From Oscillospiraceae bacterium (GTDB lineage Bacteria; Bacillota; Clostridia; Oscillospirales; Ruminococcaceae), in assembly GCA_017451665.1 (NCBI GenBank), contig JAFTNX010000090.1:1-11418 (forward strand): a DNA stretch of 11,418 bases, written 5' to 3'. Below are positions 1 through 5,255 of the stretch, one piece after another (the stretch's first letter is position 1; every line of letters starts with the position of its first letter). The position numbers and the translations under genes were made by a program. The notes below the pieces were generated by a model. The model saw only the letters and a list, made by a program, of their open reading frames with translations, was not told the origin of the DNA and searched no databases.

Positions 1-31
1 AACGGATAATAGTTTATAATAAATTATTTAC

Positions 32-60
32 ATTGTACCACAAAATCTATGTAAAATCAA
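32..60 (-). promoter_or_regulatory. Sigma-A promoter firing leftward out of the window
   Basis: Read on the minus strand, TTGATT (55-60) is followed by a 17-base spacer and TACAAT (32-37). The bases TGG directly before the -10 give an extended -10. Transcription would start near position 25 and run left, so the gene it serves lies beyond the window. Nothing else readable was found in 1-120 apart from a 10-bp palindrome TTGTGCACAA at 79-88. Confidence 0.65.
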
Positions 61-124
61 GGTTTCTGCGTGCTTTTTTTGTGCACAATTCACTGTTTTT
101 ACATTTTTTAATTCTGTTTCTACG

Positions 125-154
125 AAAAACCCCCACAATTCAAAACTGTGGGGG
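125..154 (-). terminator. Intrinsic terminator of the hydrolase-epimerase operon
   Basis: Five bases after the epimerase stop codon, the minus strand reads CCCCCACAGTT, a 3-base loop, then AATTGTGGGGG followed by TTTTT. The stem is 11 pairs with one position that is G-U only in minus-strand RNA (a mismatch on the plus strand), which favours termination of leftward transcription. GC-rich base, short loop and U-tract are typical of a factor-independent terminator. Confidence 0.85.
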
Positions 155-159
155 ATTTG

Positions 160-1026
160 TTACACTATCTGTTCTATATAATAATCAAGAAGTTCAAAAA
201 TCCAGTCTTTAAGATTGCTGAATTTAAAACCCATTTTTTCTGCCTTATCTGTATTTATACTATACTCGCATTCGCCATTGAATGGGGCGTTTTCTCCGTC
301 GGGAGTGATTATCCCTTTGCAACCTGTCTTCTGATTAACGTATTCCATAATCTCTGCAAGAGAAATTGTTCCGTGAGAACTACCATTTACAGCACCCGAG
401 AAGTCATTCTCTGTAATAAACGCAAGGAATTTTCCTGCCTCATCTGAAGAAATGTACCCCATTTGCAAATCGGCATTGTCGATATTCATCGGCACGCCCT
501 TAATTATATGGTCCACATAAAAACGCAGTCTATTAGTATAATCGTCCATTCCAAGAACAACAGGATAACGCACGGCTGTCCAGTTTACGTTTTGGTAGAC
601 TTTAGAAAGTGCAATCTCAGCCTGCCTTTTGATGTCACTGTAAGAAAAATCGCCTCTGTCACACCACACAAGCTCTTTTCCTCTGCCGTCGTAATCTTCC
701 TCAACCGTGTTTAATGTTTTAGGGTTGTACACAGCAGTTGTTGACATATAGATGTATCGGTCGCAGTCGAGAACTTCCAAAATATTTTTAATATCATTTG
801 AGCAATACGCAATCTTATCTATAACCACATCATAATGCTTGTGGGCAAAAGCTTTTCTTATGCTGTCGCAGTCACTACGGTTGAAAATAATACGTTTAAC
901 CTTGTTACCAAAATGGTCAGGTGTTATTCCTCGTGTCGCAATTGTAACATCATGACCTCGATTTACAAGCTCCTCTACCATCTGAATGCCGAAAAAACGT
1001 GTTCCACCAATAACAAGAATATTCAT
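160..1026 (-). CDS. NAD-dependent epimerase/dehydratase-like protein (extended SDR)
   Basis: Predicted 288-aa cytoplasmic oxidoreductase or epimerase of the extended short-chain dehydrogenase family, probably acting on a nucleotide sugar or related substrate that cannot be named from sequence. The N-terminus MNILVIGGTRFFG is a Rossmann dinucleotide-binding loop (residues 1-13). STT at 95-97 and Y129/K133 in YSDIK fit the Ser/Thr-Tyr-x-x-x-Lys active site. The C-terminal part (about 160-288) is the substrate half. The frame stays open upstream to 1110, but that extension lies inside the preceding hydrolase gene, and the Rossmann fold plus the Shine-Dalgarno GAGGGGG eight bases before the ATG at 1026 fix the start. 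It is the second gene of an operon, 13 bases after the hydrolase stop, and is followed by a strong terminator. The family is secure; the substrate is unknown. Confidence 0.88.
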   Translation of the reverse strand: MNILVIGGTRFFGIQMVEELVNRGHDVTIATRGITPDHFGNKVKRIIFNRSDCDSIRKAFAHKHYDVVIDKIAYCSNDIKNILEVLDCDRYIYMSTTAVYNPKTLNTVEEDYDGRGKELVWCDRGDFSYSDIKRQAEIALSKVYQNVNWTAVRYPVVLGMDDYTNRLRFYVDHIIKGVPMNIDNADLQMGYISSDEAGKFLAFITENDFSGAVNGSSHGTISLAEIMEYVNQKTGCKGIITPDGENAPFNGECEYSINTDKAEKMGFKFSNLKDWIFELLDYYIEQIV

Positions 1027-1034
1027 ATCACTAT

Positions 1035-1041
1035 CCCCCTC
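1035..1041 (-). promoter_or_regulatory. Shine-Dalgarno overlapping the upstream stop codon
   Basis: On the minus strand the hydrolase stop TGA (1042-1040) runs straight into GGGGG, so GAGGGGG serves as the ribosome site for the epimerase ATG at 1026, with eight bases of spacing. The overlap of stop codon and ribosome site suggests translational coupling, and it decides the start against in-frame upstream ATGs. Confidence 0.7.
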
Positions 1042-1930
1042 ACACAAACCTCTTGAAGAATTCGCACTGTTTGTCGTTGCTGATTTTTGCCTCATAAAGC
1101 CTGCTGTCAACGTGGAAATCGTGGCCTATTTCCGGGCGGTCAATGTCCCCATAAATCTCAATTTCACAAGGCACGCCCATTTTTGTGAGAAAATCATACA
1201 TAGGCTGTGCGCAAGGAAGAAGAAAATCGCATTTTGTGCTGACAATATGCGACGGAGGGTAGTGGGAATTCATATATTTAAGTGCGTCAACCCTCTCAAC
1301 AAGGTCGTCGTCAGGGATTTTATCCGTACAATCAATGTATTCCAGAAAAACCTCGTCGTTTCTTTCAAGCGCCATAGCACGCCCGTCGTATGTGCCACAG
1401 TTTAAGCCAAGCGCCTTTACTGTTACATTCGCAACCTCAAAATCAAAAAGCTCTGCGAATTTTTCATTTGTGAGAATTGTGGCAAAATGACTTACCAGCT
1501 GTCCTCCTGCCGAATCCCCCACAAGAACAAGCCTGTCCTTGTCGATAAAGTATTCTGCACCGTGATTTTCTATGAATTTCAAAGCGTTATTTATGTCAAT
1601 AACTGCCCCCGGAAAGCGTGTTTCAGGCGCTACACGGTAGTTTATGTTCACAACTACAAAACCCCTTTGTGCAAGCCCCATGCAGTAATACTGATAAATT
1701 TCCTTGTTGCCGTAAACCCAGCCCCCACCGTGAATATTCACAATAGTCGGCTGAATGGTTTCTGTGCCCTTCGGAACGTAAATGTCAAGAAGATTATCAA
1801 CCCCGTGAACGCCGTAGGAGAGGTTGTCGTAGCGCATTATGTCGTCAGGTGTTTTAAGGCCTGCGTCACGCTTGGCGTCCCCCAAAGCCCAGTTTGTTCT
1901 CAATTCCTGAATATATCTGCTGATTTCCAT
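1040..1930 (-). CDS. Alpha/beta hydrolase, HSL-type esterase/acetylesterase
   Basis: Predicted 296-aa serine esterase of the hormone-sensitive-lipase-like branch of alpha/beta hydrolases, cleaving short acyl or acetyl esters. HGGGW at 67-71 is the oxyanion-hole motif, GDSAGG at 138-143 holds the nucleophile Ser140, and the triad is probably completed by Asp235 (in KCDFLLP) and His270 (in GHDFH). There is no signal peptide or membrane segment, so it should act in the cytoplasm, for example removing acetyl groups from imported sugars (inference). The ATG at 1930 is chosen because GGAGGT lies six bases before it; an ATG six codons upstream has no such site. It is the first gene of a two-gene operon with an NAD-dependent epimerase-like protein, and has its own promoter at 1957-1985. 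Confidence 0.88.
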   Translation of the reverse strand: MEISRYIQELRTNWALGDAKRDAGLKTPDDIMRYDNLSYGVHGVDNLLDIYVPKGTETIQPTIVNIHGGGWVYGNKEIYQYYCMGLAQRGFVVVNINYRVAPETRFPGAVIDINNALKFIENHGAEYFIDKDRLVLVGDSAGGQLVSHFATILTNEKFAELFDFEVANVTVKALGLNCGTYDGRAMALERNDEVFLEYIDCTDKIPDDDLVERVDALKYMNSHYPPSHIVSTKCDFLLPCAQPMYDFLTKMGVPCEIEIYGDIDRPEIGHDFHVDSRLYEAKISNDKQCEFFKRFV

Positions 1931-1956
1931 AATACTACCTCCGAACATTTTTTATT

Positions 1957-1985
1957 ATTATACCACACCCACCCCGAAAATTCAA
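1957..1985 (-). promoter_or_regulatory. Sigma-A promoter of the hydrolase-epimerase operon
   Basis: Minus strand: TTGAAT (1980-1985), 17-base spacer, perfect TATAAT (1957-1962) with TGG directly before it (extended -10). Expected start is near 1950, giving a leader of about 20 bases that includes the GGAGGT ribosome site. The upstream edge of this promoter abuts the long palindromic element. Confidence 0.8.
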
Positions 1986-2043
1986 CAAACAAAAAGCCGT
2001 ACTGGTAAAGTGAGTGGTCATAAAGAAGTATTACACGGACTTA

Positions 2044-2080
2044 TTGAGAAAAACCCTTTTGAAAAAGGGTTATTTCTCAA
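2044..2080. repeat. Hairpin 1 of the palindromic element, possible minus-strand terminator
   Basis: TTGAGAAA plus AACCCTTTT (2044-2060) pairs with AAAAGGGTT plus TTTCTCAA (2063-2080) over 17 pairs with one bulged A at 2072. On the minus strand the inner GGGTT runs into TTTCTC, so the inner stem could act as an intrinsic terminator for leftward transcripts from the DUF1801 gene. Confidence 0.6.
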
Positions 2081-2108
2081 ACTCTTTTCCTAAAACTTTA
2101 GTATTAAA

Positions 2109-2144
2109 TTTGAGCCTGATAGGGTTAATCCTATCAGGCTCAAA
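2109..2144. repeat. Central hairpin of the palindromic element
   Basis: TTTGAGCCTGATAGG (2109-2123) is followed six bases later by its perfect complement CCTATCAGGCTCAAA (2130-2144): a 15-pair stem at the symmetry centre. Pairing continues imperfectly outward, with CTTTAGTATTAAA on the left against AGTATTAAAG on the right. No U-tract follows on either strand, so it is not a classical terminator. Confidence 0.8.
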
Positions 2145-2194
2145 TCAGTATTAAAGTCTTTGGAATAGGGGATATATCTATCTTCGATAGCTAT

Positions 2195-2228
2195 GGGGGA
2201 CAACCTTTCTTCAGAAAGGTTTCTCCCC
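2195..2228. repeat. Hairpin 3 of the palindromic element
   Basis: AACCTTTC (2202-2209), loop TTCA, GAAAGGTT (2214-2221), extended by GGGG (2195-2198) against CCCC (2225-2228) across a three-base internal loop. It is the counterpart of hairpin 1 in the opposite arm. A smaller hairpin, CTATC-TTC-GATAG at 2178-2190, lies beside it in the segment unique to this arm. Confidence 0.7.
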
Positions 2229-2287
2229 GATAAATTCATATAATATACTTCTATATGGCTACCCACCTTAGCATAGACGGGTTATCA

Positions 2288-2617
2288 TTATTCAAGAGTT
2301 TCTTTAAAAACCTTTTTCAAAACATCAGCAGGGACGTCCTGATTTACATAAATCTGCAACATTCCTTTTGGTGTGATTTTATAACCCGTAAGTTCGTCCT
2401 TGTGGGCTGTTATCCCCTGCGCCTCCACGTTGATGTGGTCTTTAAAAGGTATCAGTCTTACAAATGCGTCCCCCACATAGAAACTTGGAATTTTCGCCCA
2501 GAGAGTTTCCGAAATATCACAATCTACGCTTTCATATATCAGCCTGCGCAGGATTTCAAACAGAATAACAACGTTCTCAGGGTATTTTTTGAGATGAATT
2601 TTTATCTGCTCGTTCAT
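2288..2617 (-). CDS. DUF1801 (YdhG/frataxin-like fold) protein
   Basis: Small soluble protein of 109 aa that fits the DUF1801 domain over its full length. Features typical of that family are the IPSFYVGDAFVRL segment (about 43-56), a central HINVEAQG strand and the C-terminal GYKITPKGMLQIYVNQ stretch followed by a helix. The fold is frataxin-like, and one Bacillus relative has been linked to iron handling, but most members have no known function and none should be assumed here. GGAGG lies five bases before the ATG. It starts 29 bases after the HTH-zinc ribbon gene with no promoter between, so the two are probably co-transcribed. The stop falls five bases from the palindromic element. Confidence 0.8.
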   Translation of the reverse strand: MNEQIKIHLKKYPENVVILFEILRRLIYESVDCDISETLWAKIPSFYVGDAFVRLIPFKDHINVEAQGITAHKDELTGYKITPKGMLQIYVNQDVPADVLKKVFKETLE

Positions 2618-2646
2618 AAAAGCCTCCGTTTTAAAATCACTCTGAA

Positions 2647-3408
2647 TTATCTCTTTTTATAAACTACAAGTTCAGGATTTTTTCCGTTTTCTTCGTATGT
2701 GCACACAAGAATAAACTCCATATTTGCACAAATTCCAAAGCATCTTCCACCAAATTCACTTTCAATCTCATTCCCAAGATATGTAGCGTTGTCGTCAAGG
2801 TATTTTACGGTTTTTCCGTTTGGAAGTGGGTATTCCATATTGACATAACTGCCCACAAGTGCATTGAGCTTTTCAAGCTTTGGCATTCCCTCAATATTCA
2901 AAGCGTTTATTTCATCAATAAGCTGTTTTTTGAATTGCTCAAAAGCTTTGTTTCCACCAAGCTCCTCATAGCGTTTCCAGTAGTCAAGTTGTGGCAGGGT
3001 AGCTTTGAGGTATTCACGGACAGCCTCCTCTGAATGCTCCTCGCTGACCATATTTTTAACGCAGATTTCAATCAAATCGTCCATATCGCTGTACATATAT
3101 TCCCCGTCAGCATAACACCATTTGCAGTATTCCTCGTTGAAGTCACCGTCTTTTTCACGACTTGTGACAGCGTCCTCAAGGGGCATTCCACAGCACTGAC
3201 AAATCAGCTGTCTTGGAGAACCCAGAAGTGTGTTGATTGAAACATCAAAAAGCTTTGACAGAAGCTTCAGGGTTTCTGTATTCGGAATGGTTTCGCCATT
3301 TTCCCAGCGTGAAACTGCCTGACGTGTTACAAAAACCTTTTCTGCAAGCTCGTCCTGTGACAGTTTGTTTTTTGTGCGAAGCTGGTGTATGATTTCTTTT
3401 GTTTCCAT
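2647..3408 (-). CDS. XRE-family helix-turn-helix regulator fused to a zinc ribbon
   Basis: Predicted 253-aa DNA-binding protein with three parts. Residues 5-60 are an XRE/Cro-type helix-turn-helix (LSQDELAEKVFVTRQAVSRWENG). Residues about 68-145 carry C70, C72, C73, C95 and C98 (ICQCCGMPL and EEYCKWCYADG), resembling the putative zinc ribbon domain that often occurs alone as a roughly 80-aa protein. Residues about 180-253 form a separate beta-rich domain, with GKTVKYLDDNATYLGNEIES, that I do not recognise. No signal peptide or membrane segment. The ATG has GAGGTG six bases upstream and an adjacent promoter, so the leader is very short. The likely role is a metal-, redox- or ligand-responsive repressor of its own operon, which also contains the DUF1801 gene (inference). 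Confidence 0.85.
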   Translation of the reverse strand: METKEIIHQLRTKNKLSQDELAEKVFVTRQAVSRWENGETIPNTETLKLLSKLFDVSINTLLGSPRQLICQCCGMPLEDAVTSREKDGDFNEEYCKWCYADGEYMYSDMDDLIEICVKNMVSEEHSEEAVREYLKATLPQLDYWKRYEELGGNKAFEQFKKQLIDEINALNIEGMPKLEKLNALVGSYVNMEYPLPNGKTVKYLDDNATYLGNEIESEFGGRCFGICANMEFILVCTYEENGKNPELVVYKKR

Positions 3409-3425
3409 ATTCTCACCTCAATGAC

Positions 3426-3454
3426 AGTATACCACACACGAATTTTTCAATCAA
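3426..3454 (-). promoter_or_regulatory. Sigma-A promoter of the HTH-zinc ribbon / DUF1801 operon
   Basis: Minus strand: TTGATT (3449-3454), 17-base spacer, TATACT (3426-3431) preceded by TGG (extended -10). The expected start near 3419 falls within or just before the GAGGTG ribosome site at 3414-3419, so the transcript is almost leaderless. It lies 25 bases beyond the stop of the preceding hydrolase pseudogene, with no clear terminator between, so read-through from upstream is possible. Confidence 0.72.
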
Positions 3455-3478
3455 GCAACTTGCTGTTGCTGTTTTCCC

Positions 3479-4062
3479 TCACAACACCTTTTCGTTTGCG
3501 TGGGCGTAGTGAATGATTTTCGGGGCGTGATTTAAAACATTCTCCCAGTCGGTTTTAAGCCTGACATTTTCCTCATAGCCTTCAAGATATTCAAAAGGCT
3601 CCAAGTCCCCCACAAAACATTCCCCGCTGTCAAGAACAAGGAAATGCTGTCTTCACTATGGCTTGTGGTGGTTATAATTTCACCACTGATGCCTAAGTTT
3701 TCAAGAAATTCTCTGCTTTCAGCTACGCTTATTATTGTGGCATTTTCTTCATCAATGGGAATATAATTCAAACGCTTTTCCCTTTCAAAAATCCCGTCAG
3801 AAAAATGCACAAACGGTTTCTGGGTATCCACCAAAAGCAGTTTTACCCCCTGTTTTACAAGCTCCCCAACAATGCCCATATGGTCGGGGTGATAATGGGT
3901 TGCCACCACATAGTCAATTTCCGAAACGGTGATGTTGTGCTTTTTTATTTCTCTGTAAAAGGCAGGCAAAGTCCCTGCGTAGTCGGTGTCAACAAGCAGA
4001 TTCCCCGTTGTACCTCTTACCAAAAAGGTATTTGTATTGCCGTATCTTAGCCTTGTAACCAC
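3479..4062 (-). pseudogene. MBL-fold metallo-hydrolase, disrupted by a one-base frameshift
   Basis: The N-terminal part reads cleanly as a metallo-beta-lactamase-fold hydrolase: THYHPDH with H56, H58, D60 and H61, and H135 in SHSEDS. After about residue 141 the original frame loses the family pattern and stops at 3532. The neighbouring frame continues it: LVLDSGECFVGDLEPFEYLE, then an end with HAPKIIHYAHANEK, stopping at TGA 3479. The joined protein would be about 194 aa, with metal ligand D153 (in VGDLEPF) and the C-terminal histidines near 185-188 restored. One missing base, most simply a third C at 3640-3641, explains it. Start is GTG at 4062 with GAGGTG six bases upstream. It is the last gene of the HTH-membrane protein operon, 18 bases after its neighbour. 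A sequencing or assembly error is possible. Confidence 0.85.
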
Positions 4063-4080
4063 AAAATCACCTCTGTATTT

Positions 4081-4623
4081 TTAATCCAGATTGTTTTCTT
4101 CCTCTTCAAGCTGTTTTAAGTATGCGTTGTACTTTTTAACCTTGCTTTCCCCAAGAATAAAGTCAAATGCAAATGCTATAACCAACATTATTCCAAAATC
4201 AATAGCTGCGTCAAGTACCACGGATTTAGTTAATCTGTTTGAAAATTCAAAAATAATATCACAAGCAGTATATGTTGCTGCAAAAGCACAAGCGTCGCCA
4301 AGATACATAAGAATTCTGCTCATTTTAGCCTTTTTGTCAGTGCCTGTGTTAAGGCGTCTGCCGAAATAGGTTGGCACAGTATAAACCTTGTTTTTGTGTT
4401 CAATTACAGTAGTAACAATCACCATCAGAAACAGCAGGACAAGTTCAGCCACCGCAAGCTTGCTTTTTGCAAGTCCAAGATAAATAATTCTTGCAACGCA
4501 GTAAACTATTGCAATTCCCCCGGCCGCTGCAAGCCCTTCCTTGGTTACGTCAGACTCTCTTTCGTCAGCGTGGTATTTTTGTGTGTATTTTTCTTTGAAT
4601 GCTTCTTTGCTCTGATTATTCAT
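4081..4623 (-). CDS. Four-helix integral membrane protein, unknown function
   Basis: A 180-aa protein that I cannot assign confidently to a named family. Residues 1-29 are charged and hydrophilic. Hydrophobic segments then occur at about 30-52, 56-75, 103-125 and 134-157, with a basic loop (EHKNKVYTVPTYFGRR) between helices two and three, and a highly charged tail ending in EEEENN. This suggests four membrane helices with both ends in the cytoplasm. Its ATG abuts the stop of the upstream regulator (TAAATG), and its ribosome site GAGGGAG lies inside that gene, so translation is probably coupled. Small XRE regulators paired with multi-helix membrane proteins are common in clostridia, which makes a regulator-and-target unit plausible (inference). 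Confidence 0.78.
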   Translation of the reverse strand: MNNQSKEAFKEKYTQKYHADERESDVTKEGLAAAGGIAIVYCVARIIYLGLAKSKLAVAELVLLFLMVIVTTVIEHKNKVYTVPTYFGRRLNTGTDKKAKMSRILMYLGDACAFAATYTACDIIFEFSNRLTKSVVLDAAIDFGIMLVIAFAFDFILGESKVKKYNAYLKQLEEEENNLD

Positions 4624-4839
4624 TTAAGAATTCTCCCTCTCGTCTTTGGTTGTCCAGAAAAGTTCGTCAAGCGTCTTGCCCAGCGCATCGCAGATTGCTA
4701 TGCACAGATTAAGTGTAGGGTTATAGTTTCCCGACTCAATCATCCCGATTGTCTGTCGTGTAACTCCCACTCTTCTTGCAAGCTCTTCCTGATTGATATC
4801 AAGCTCCATTCTGGCAATTTTCATCTTCTTATTCTTCAT
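4624..4839 (-). CDS. Small XRE-family transcriptional regulator
   Basis: A 71-aa protein made almost entirely of one Cro/XRE helix-turn-helix: INQEELARRVGVTRQTIGMIE at about 15-35, with the typical YNPTLNLCIAICDALGKTLDELF tail. It belongs to the COG1476-like group of compact DNA-binding proteins. The ATG at 4839 is preceded by AAAGG about eight bases away, a moderate ribosome site. A second ATG five codons in (giving MKIARMELD) lacks one. It leads an operon with the membrane protein and the broken metallo-hydrolase. An inverted repeat across its own promoter suggests autoregulation. Confidence 0.87.
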   Translation of the reverse strand: MKNKKMKIARMELDINQEELARRVGVTRQTIGMIESGNYNPTLNLCIAICDALGKTLDELFWTTKDERENS

Positions 4840-4854
4840 AGAAATTCGCCTTTC

Positions 4855-4900
4855 ACATATATATGTTTTGTTTACCCGGTGATTGTATTGTAAAACATAT
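4855..4900. promoter_or_regulatory. Candidate operator: inverted repeat flanking the -10 of the small HTH operon
   Basis: ATATGTTTT (4861-4869) and AAAACATAT (4892-4900) are perfect 9-bp inverted repeats 22 bases apart, and the second overlaps the -10 by one base. A further ATATGT partner makes a 12-bp palindrome, ACATATATATGT (4855-4866). The ACATAT half-sites cover the -10 to leader region, where a bound dimer would block RNA polymerase. The assignment to the adjacent XRE protein is inference from position. Confidence 0.5.
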
Positions 4901-4915
4901 TACTCTAAACGTCAA
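4887..4915 (-). promoter_or_regulatory. Sigma-A promoter of the small HTH - membrane protein operon
   Basis: Minus strand: TTGACG (4910-4915), 17-base spacer, TACAAT (4887-4892). Five of six bases match consensus at each hexamer. The expected start is near 4880, giving a leader of about 40 bases that contains the palindrome at 4855-4866. Confidence 0.8.
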
Positions 4916-5013
4916 GTATATTTTACATTTTGCAACTTAAAATCATCATTTCTGTGCAATTGAACAAAAACAGGGGAGGATTTTTGGGCAGAGTGTATAA
5001 GAAACTGTACGAA

Positions 5014-5058
5014 TTCAATTGACAATGGACAATTGACAACTATTCATTGTGCATTGAA
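5014..5058. repeat. Inverted repeat with ATTGACAATG-type arms
   Basis: TTCAATTGACAATG (5014-5027) and CATTGTGCATTGAA (5045-5058) are complementary at 12 of 14 positions. The spacer repeats the same theme again as GGACAATTGACAAC. The internal repetition suggests one copy of a dispersed AT-rich intergenic repeat, which this window alone cannot confirm. Confidence 0.55.
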
Positions 5059-5130
5059 AAAGCCTTTTGCCCTCACTTTTTAAGCCGAGCGTCAGACTCA
5101 CGCTTTGCGTGTGTCATGAGGCAGATAGCC

Positions 5131-5177
5131 CTGCCACAACTCAAAATTCAAGTCCCGAACAAACGGATATGTGGCAG
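5131..5177. repeat. Inverted repeat CTGCCACA / TGTGGCAG
   Basis: Perfect 8-bp arms at 5131-5138 and 5170-5177 enclose 31 bases. This is too short and too far apart to be a terminator. It lies within the repeat-rich stretch upstream (in plus-strand order) of the PFOR terminator. Confidence 0.45.
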
Positions 5178-5184
5178 AGGAGGA

Positions 5185-5203
5185 TGCAAACGTCACGTTT
5201 GCA
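5185..5203. repeat. 19-base palindrome TGCAAACGT-C-ACGTTTGCA
   Basis: Nine perfect base pairs surround a single central C. It directly adjoins the T-tract of the PFOR terminator, so it would be the last structure transcribed by any read-through. It could be a protein-binding site or an edge of the repeat-rich segment. Confidence 0.65.
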
Positions 5204-5234
5204 AAAAAAACTGCTCCCATTTCTGAGAGCAGTT
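5203..5234 (-). terminator. Intrinsic terminator of the pyruvate:ferredoxin oxidoreductase gene
   Basis: Minus strand, 21 bases after the PFOR stop: AACTGCTC-TC, loop AGAAAT, GG-GAGCAGTT, then eight Ts in total including the end of the stem. The stem is ten pairs including one G-U. It is well placed and complete as a factor-independent terminator. Confidence 0.9.
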
Positions 5235-5255
5235 AATTTTAACTATTAAGAAAAA

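Larger units (their letters stand above)
1994..2283. repeat. Long imperfect palindrome with three internal hairpins (MITE-like non-coding element)
   Basis: The left arm (about 1994-2123) and the reverse complement of the right arm (about 2130-2283) align through nearly their whole length around a centre at 2124-2129. The outer parts match in about 27 of 38 columns, including CCGT, a shared GAAGTAT block and CATA. The middle parts of both arms carry a GAGAAA-AACC-hairpin, and the inner 15 bases match perfectly. The right arm has about 25 extra bases, with a small hairpin, that the left arm lacks. No protein is encoded. The element fills nearly all the space between the DUF1801 stop (2288) and the hydrolase promoter (1985). 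A transposase-less inverted-repeat element or a large structured terminator are both possible. No convincing target-site duplication was found. Confidence 0.65.
4916..5202. other. Gene-free stretch rich in short inverted repeats
   Basis: No credible gene was found on either strand between the HTH promoter and the PFOR terminator. The segment holds several inverted repeats: 14-bp arms at 5014-5027 and 5045-5058, CACGC-TTT-GCGTG at 5099-5111, CTGCCACA (5131-5138) against TGTGGCAG (5170-5177), and a 19-base palindrome at 5185-5203. Such clusters are typical of repetitive intergenic sequence in clostridial chromosomes. Confidence 0.5.

Noticed and set aside
1026..1110. Longer epimerase start at 1110
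   Set aside because: It would lie inside the hydrolase gene and add 28 residues before the Rossmann loop; the ribosome site at 1035-1041 points to 1026.
986..1405. Plus-strand open frames antisense to the hydrolase and epimerase genes (also 1487-2008)
   Set aside because: No ribosome sites or recognisable motifs; they overlap well-supported genes on the other strand.
1980..2296. ATTCAA on both sides of the palindromic element as a target-site duplication
   Set aside because: The two copies lie at unequal distances from the element ends (about 8 and 7 bases or more, depending on boundary) and AT-rich hexamers recur by chance; not convincing.
3441..3480. Possible terminator between the metallo-hydrolase and the HTH-zinc ribbon promoter (AGCAAC/GTTGCT)
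   Set aside because: The stem is only six pairs and no U-tract follows.
4973..5021. Possible tiny plus-strand peptide after GGGGAGGA, starting at a TTG and ending at TGA near 5021
   Set aside because: Only about 12 codons, a rare start codon and repeat-like sequence; not supportable as a gene.
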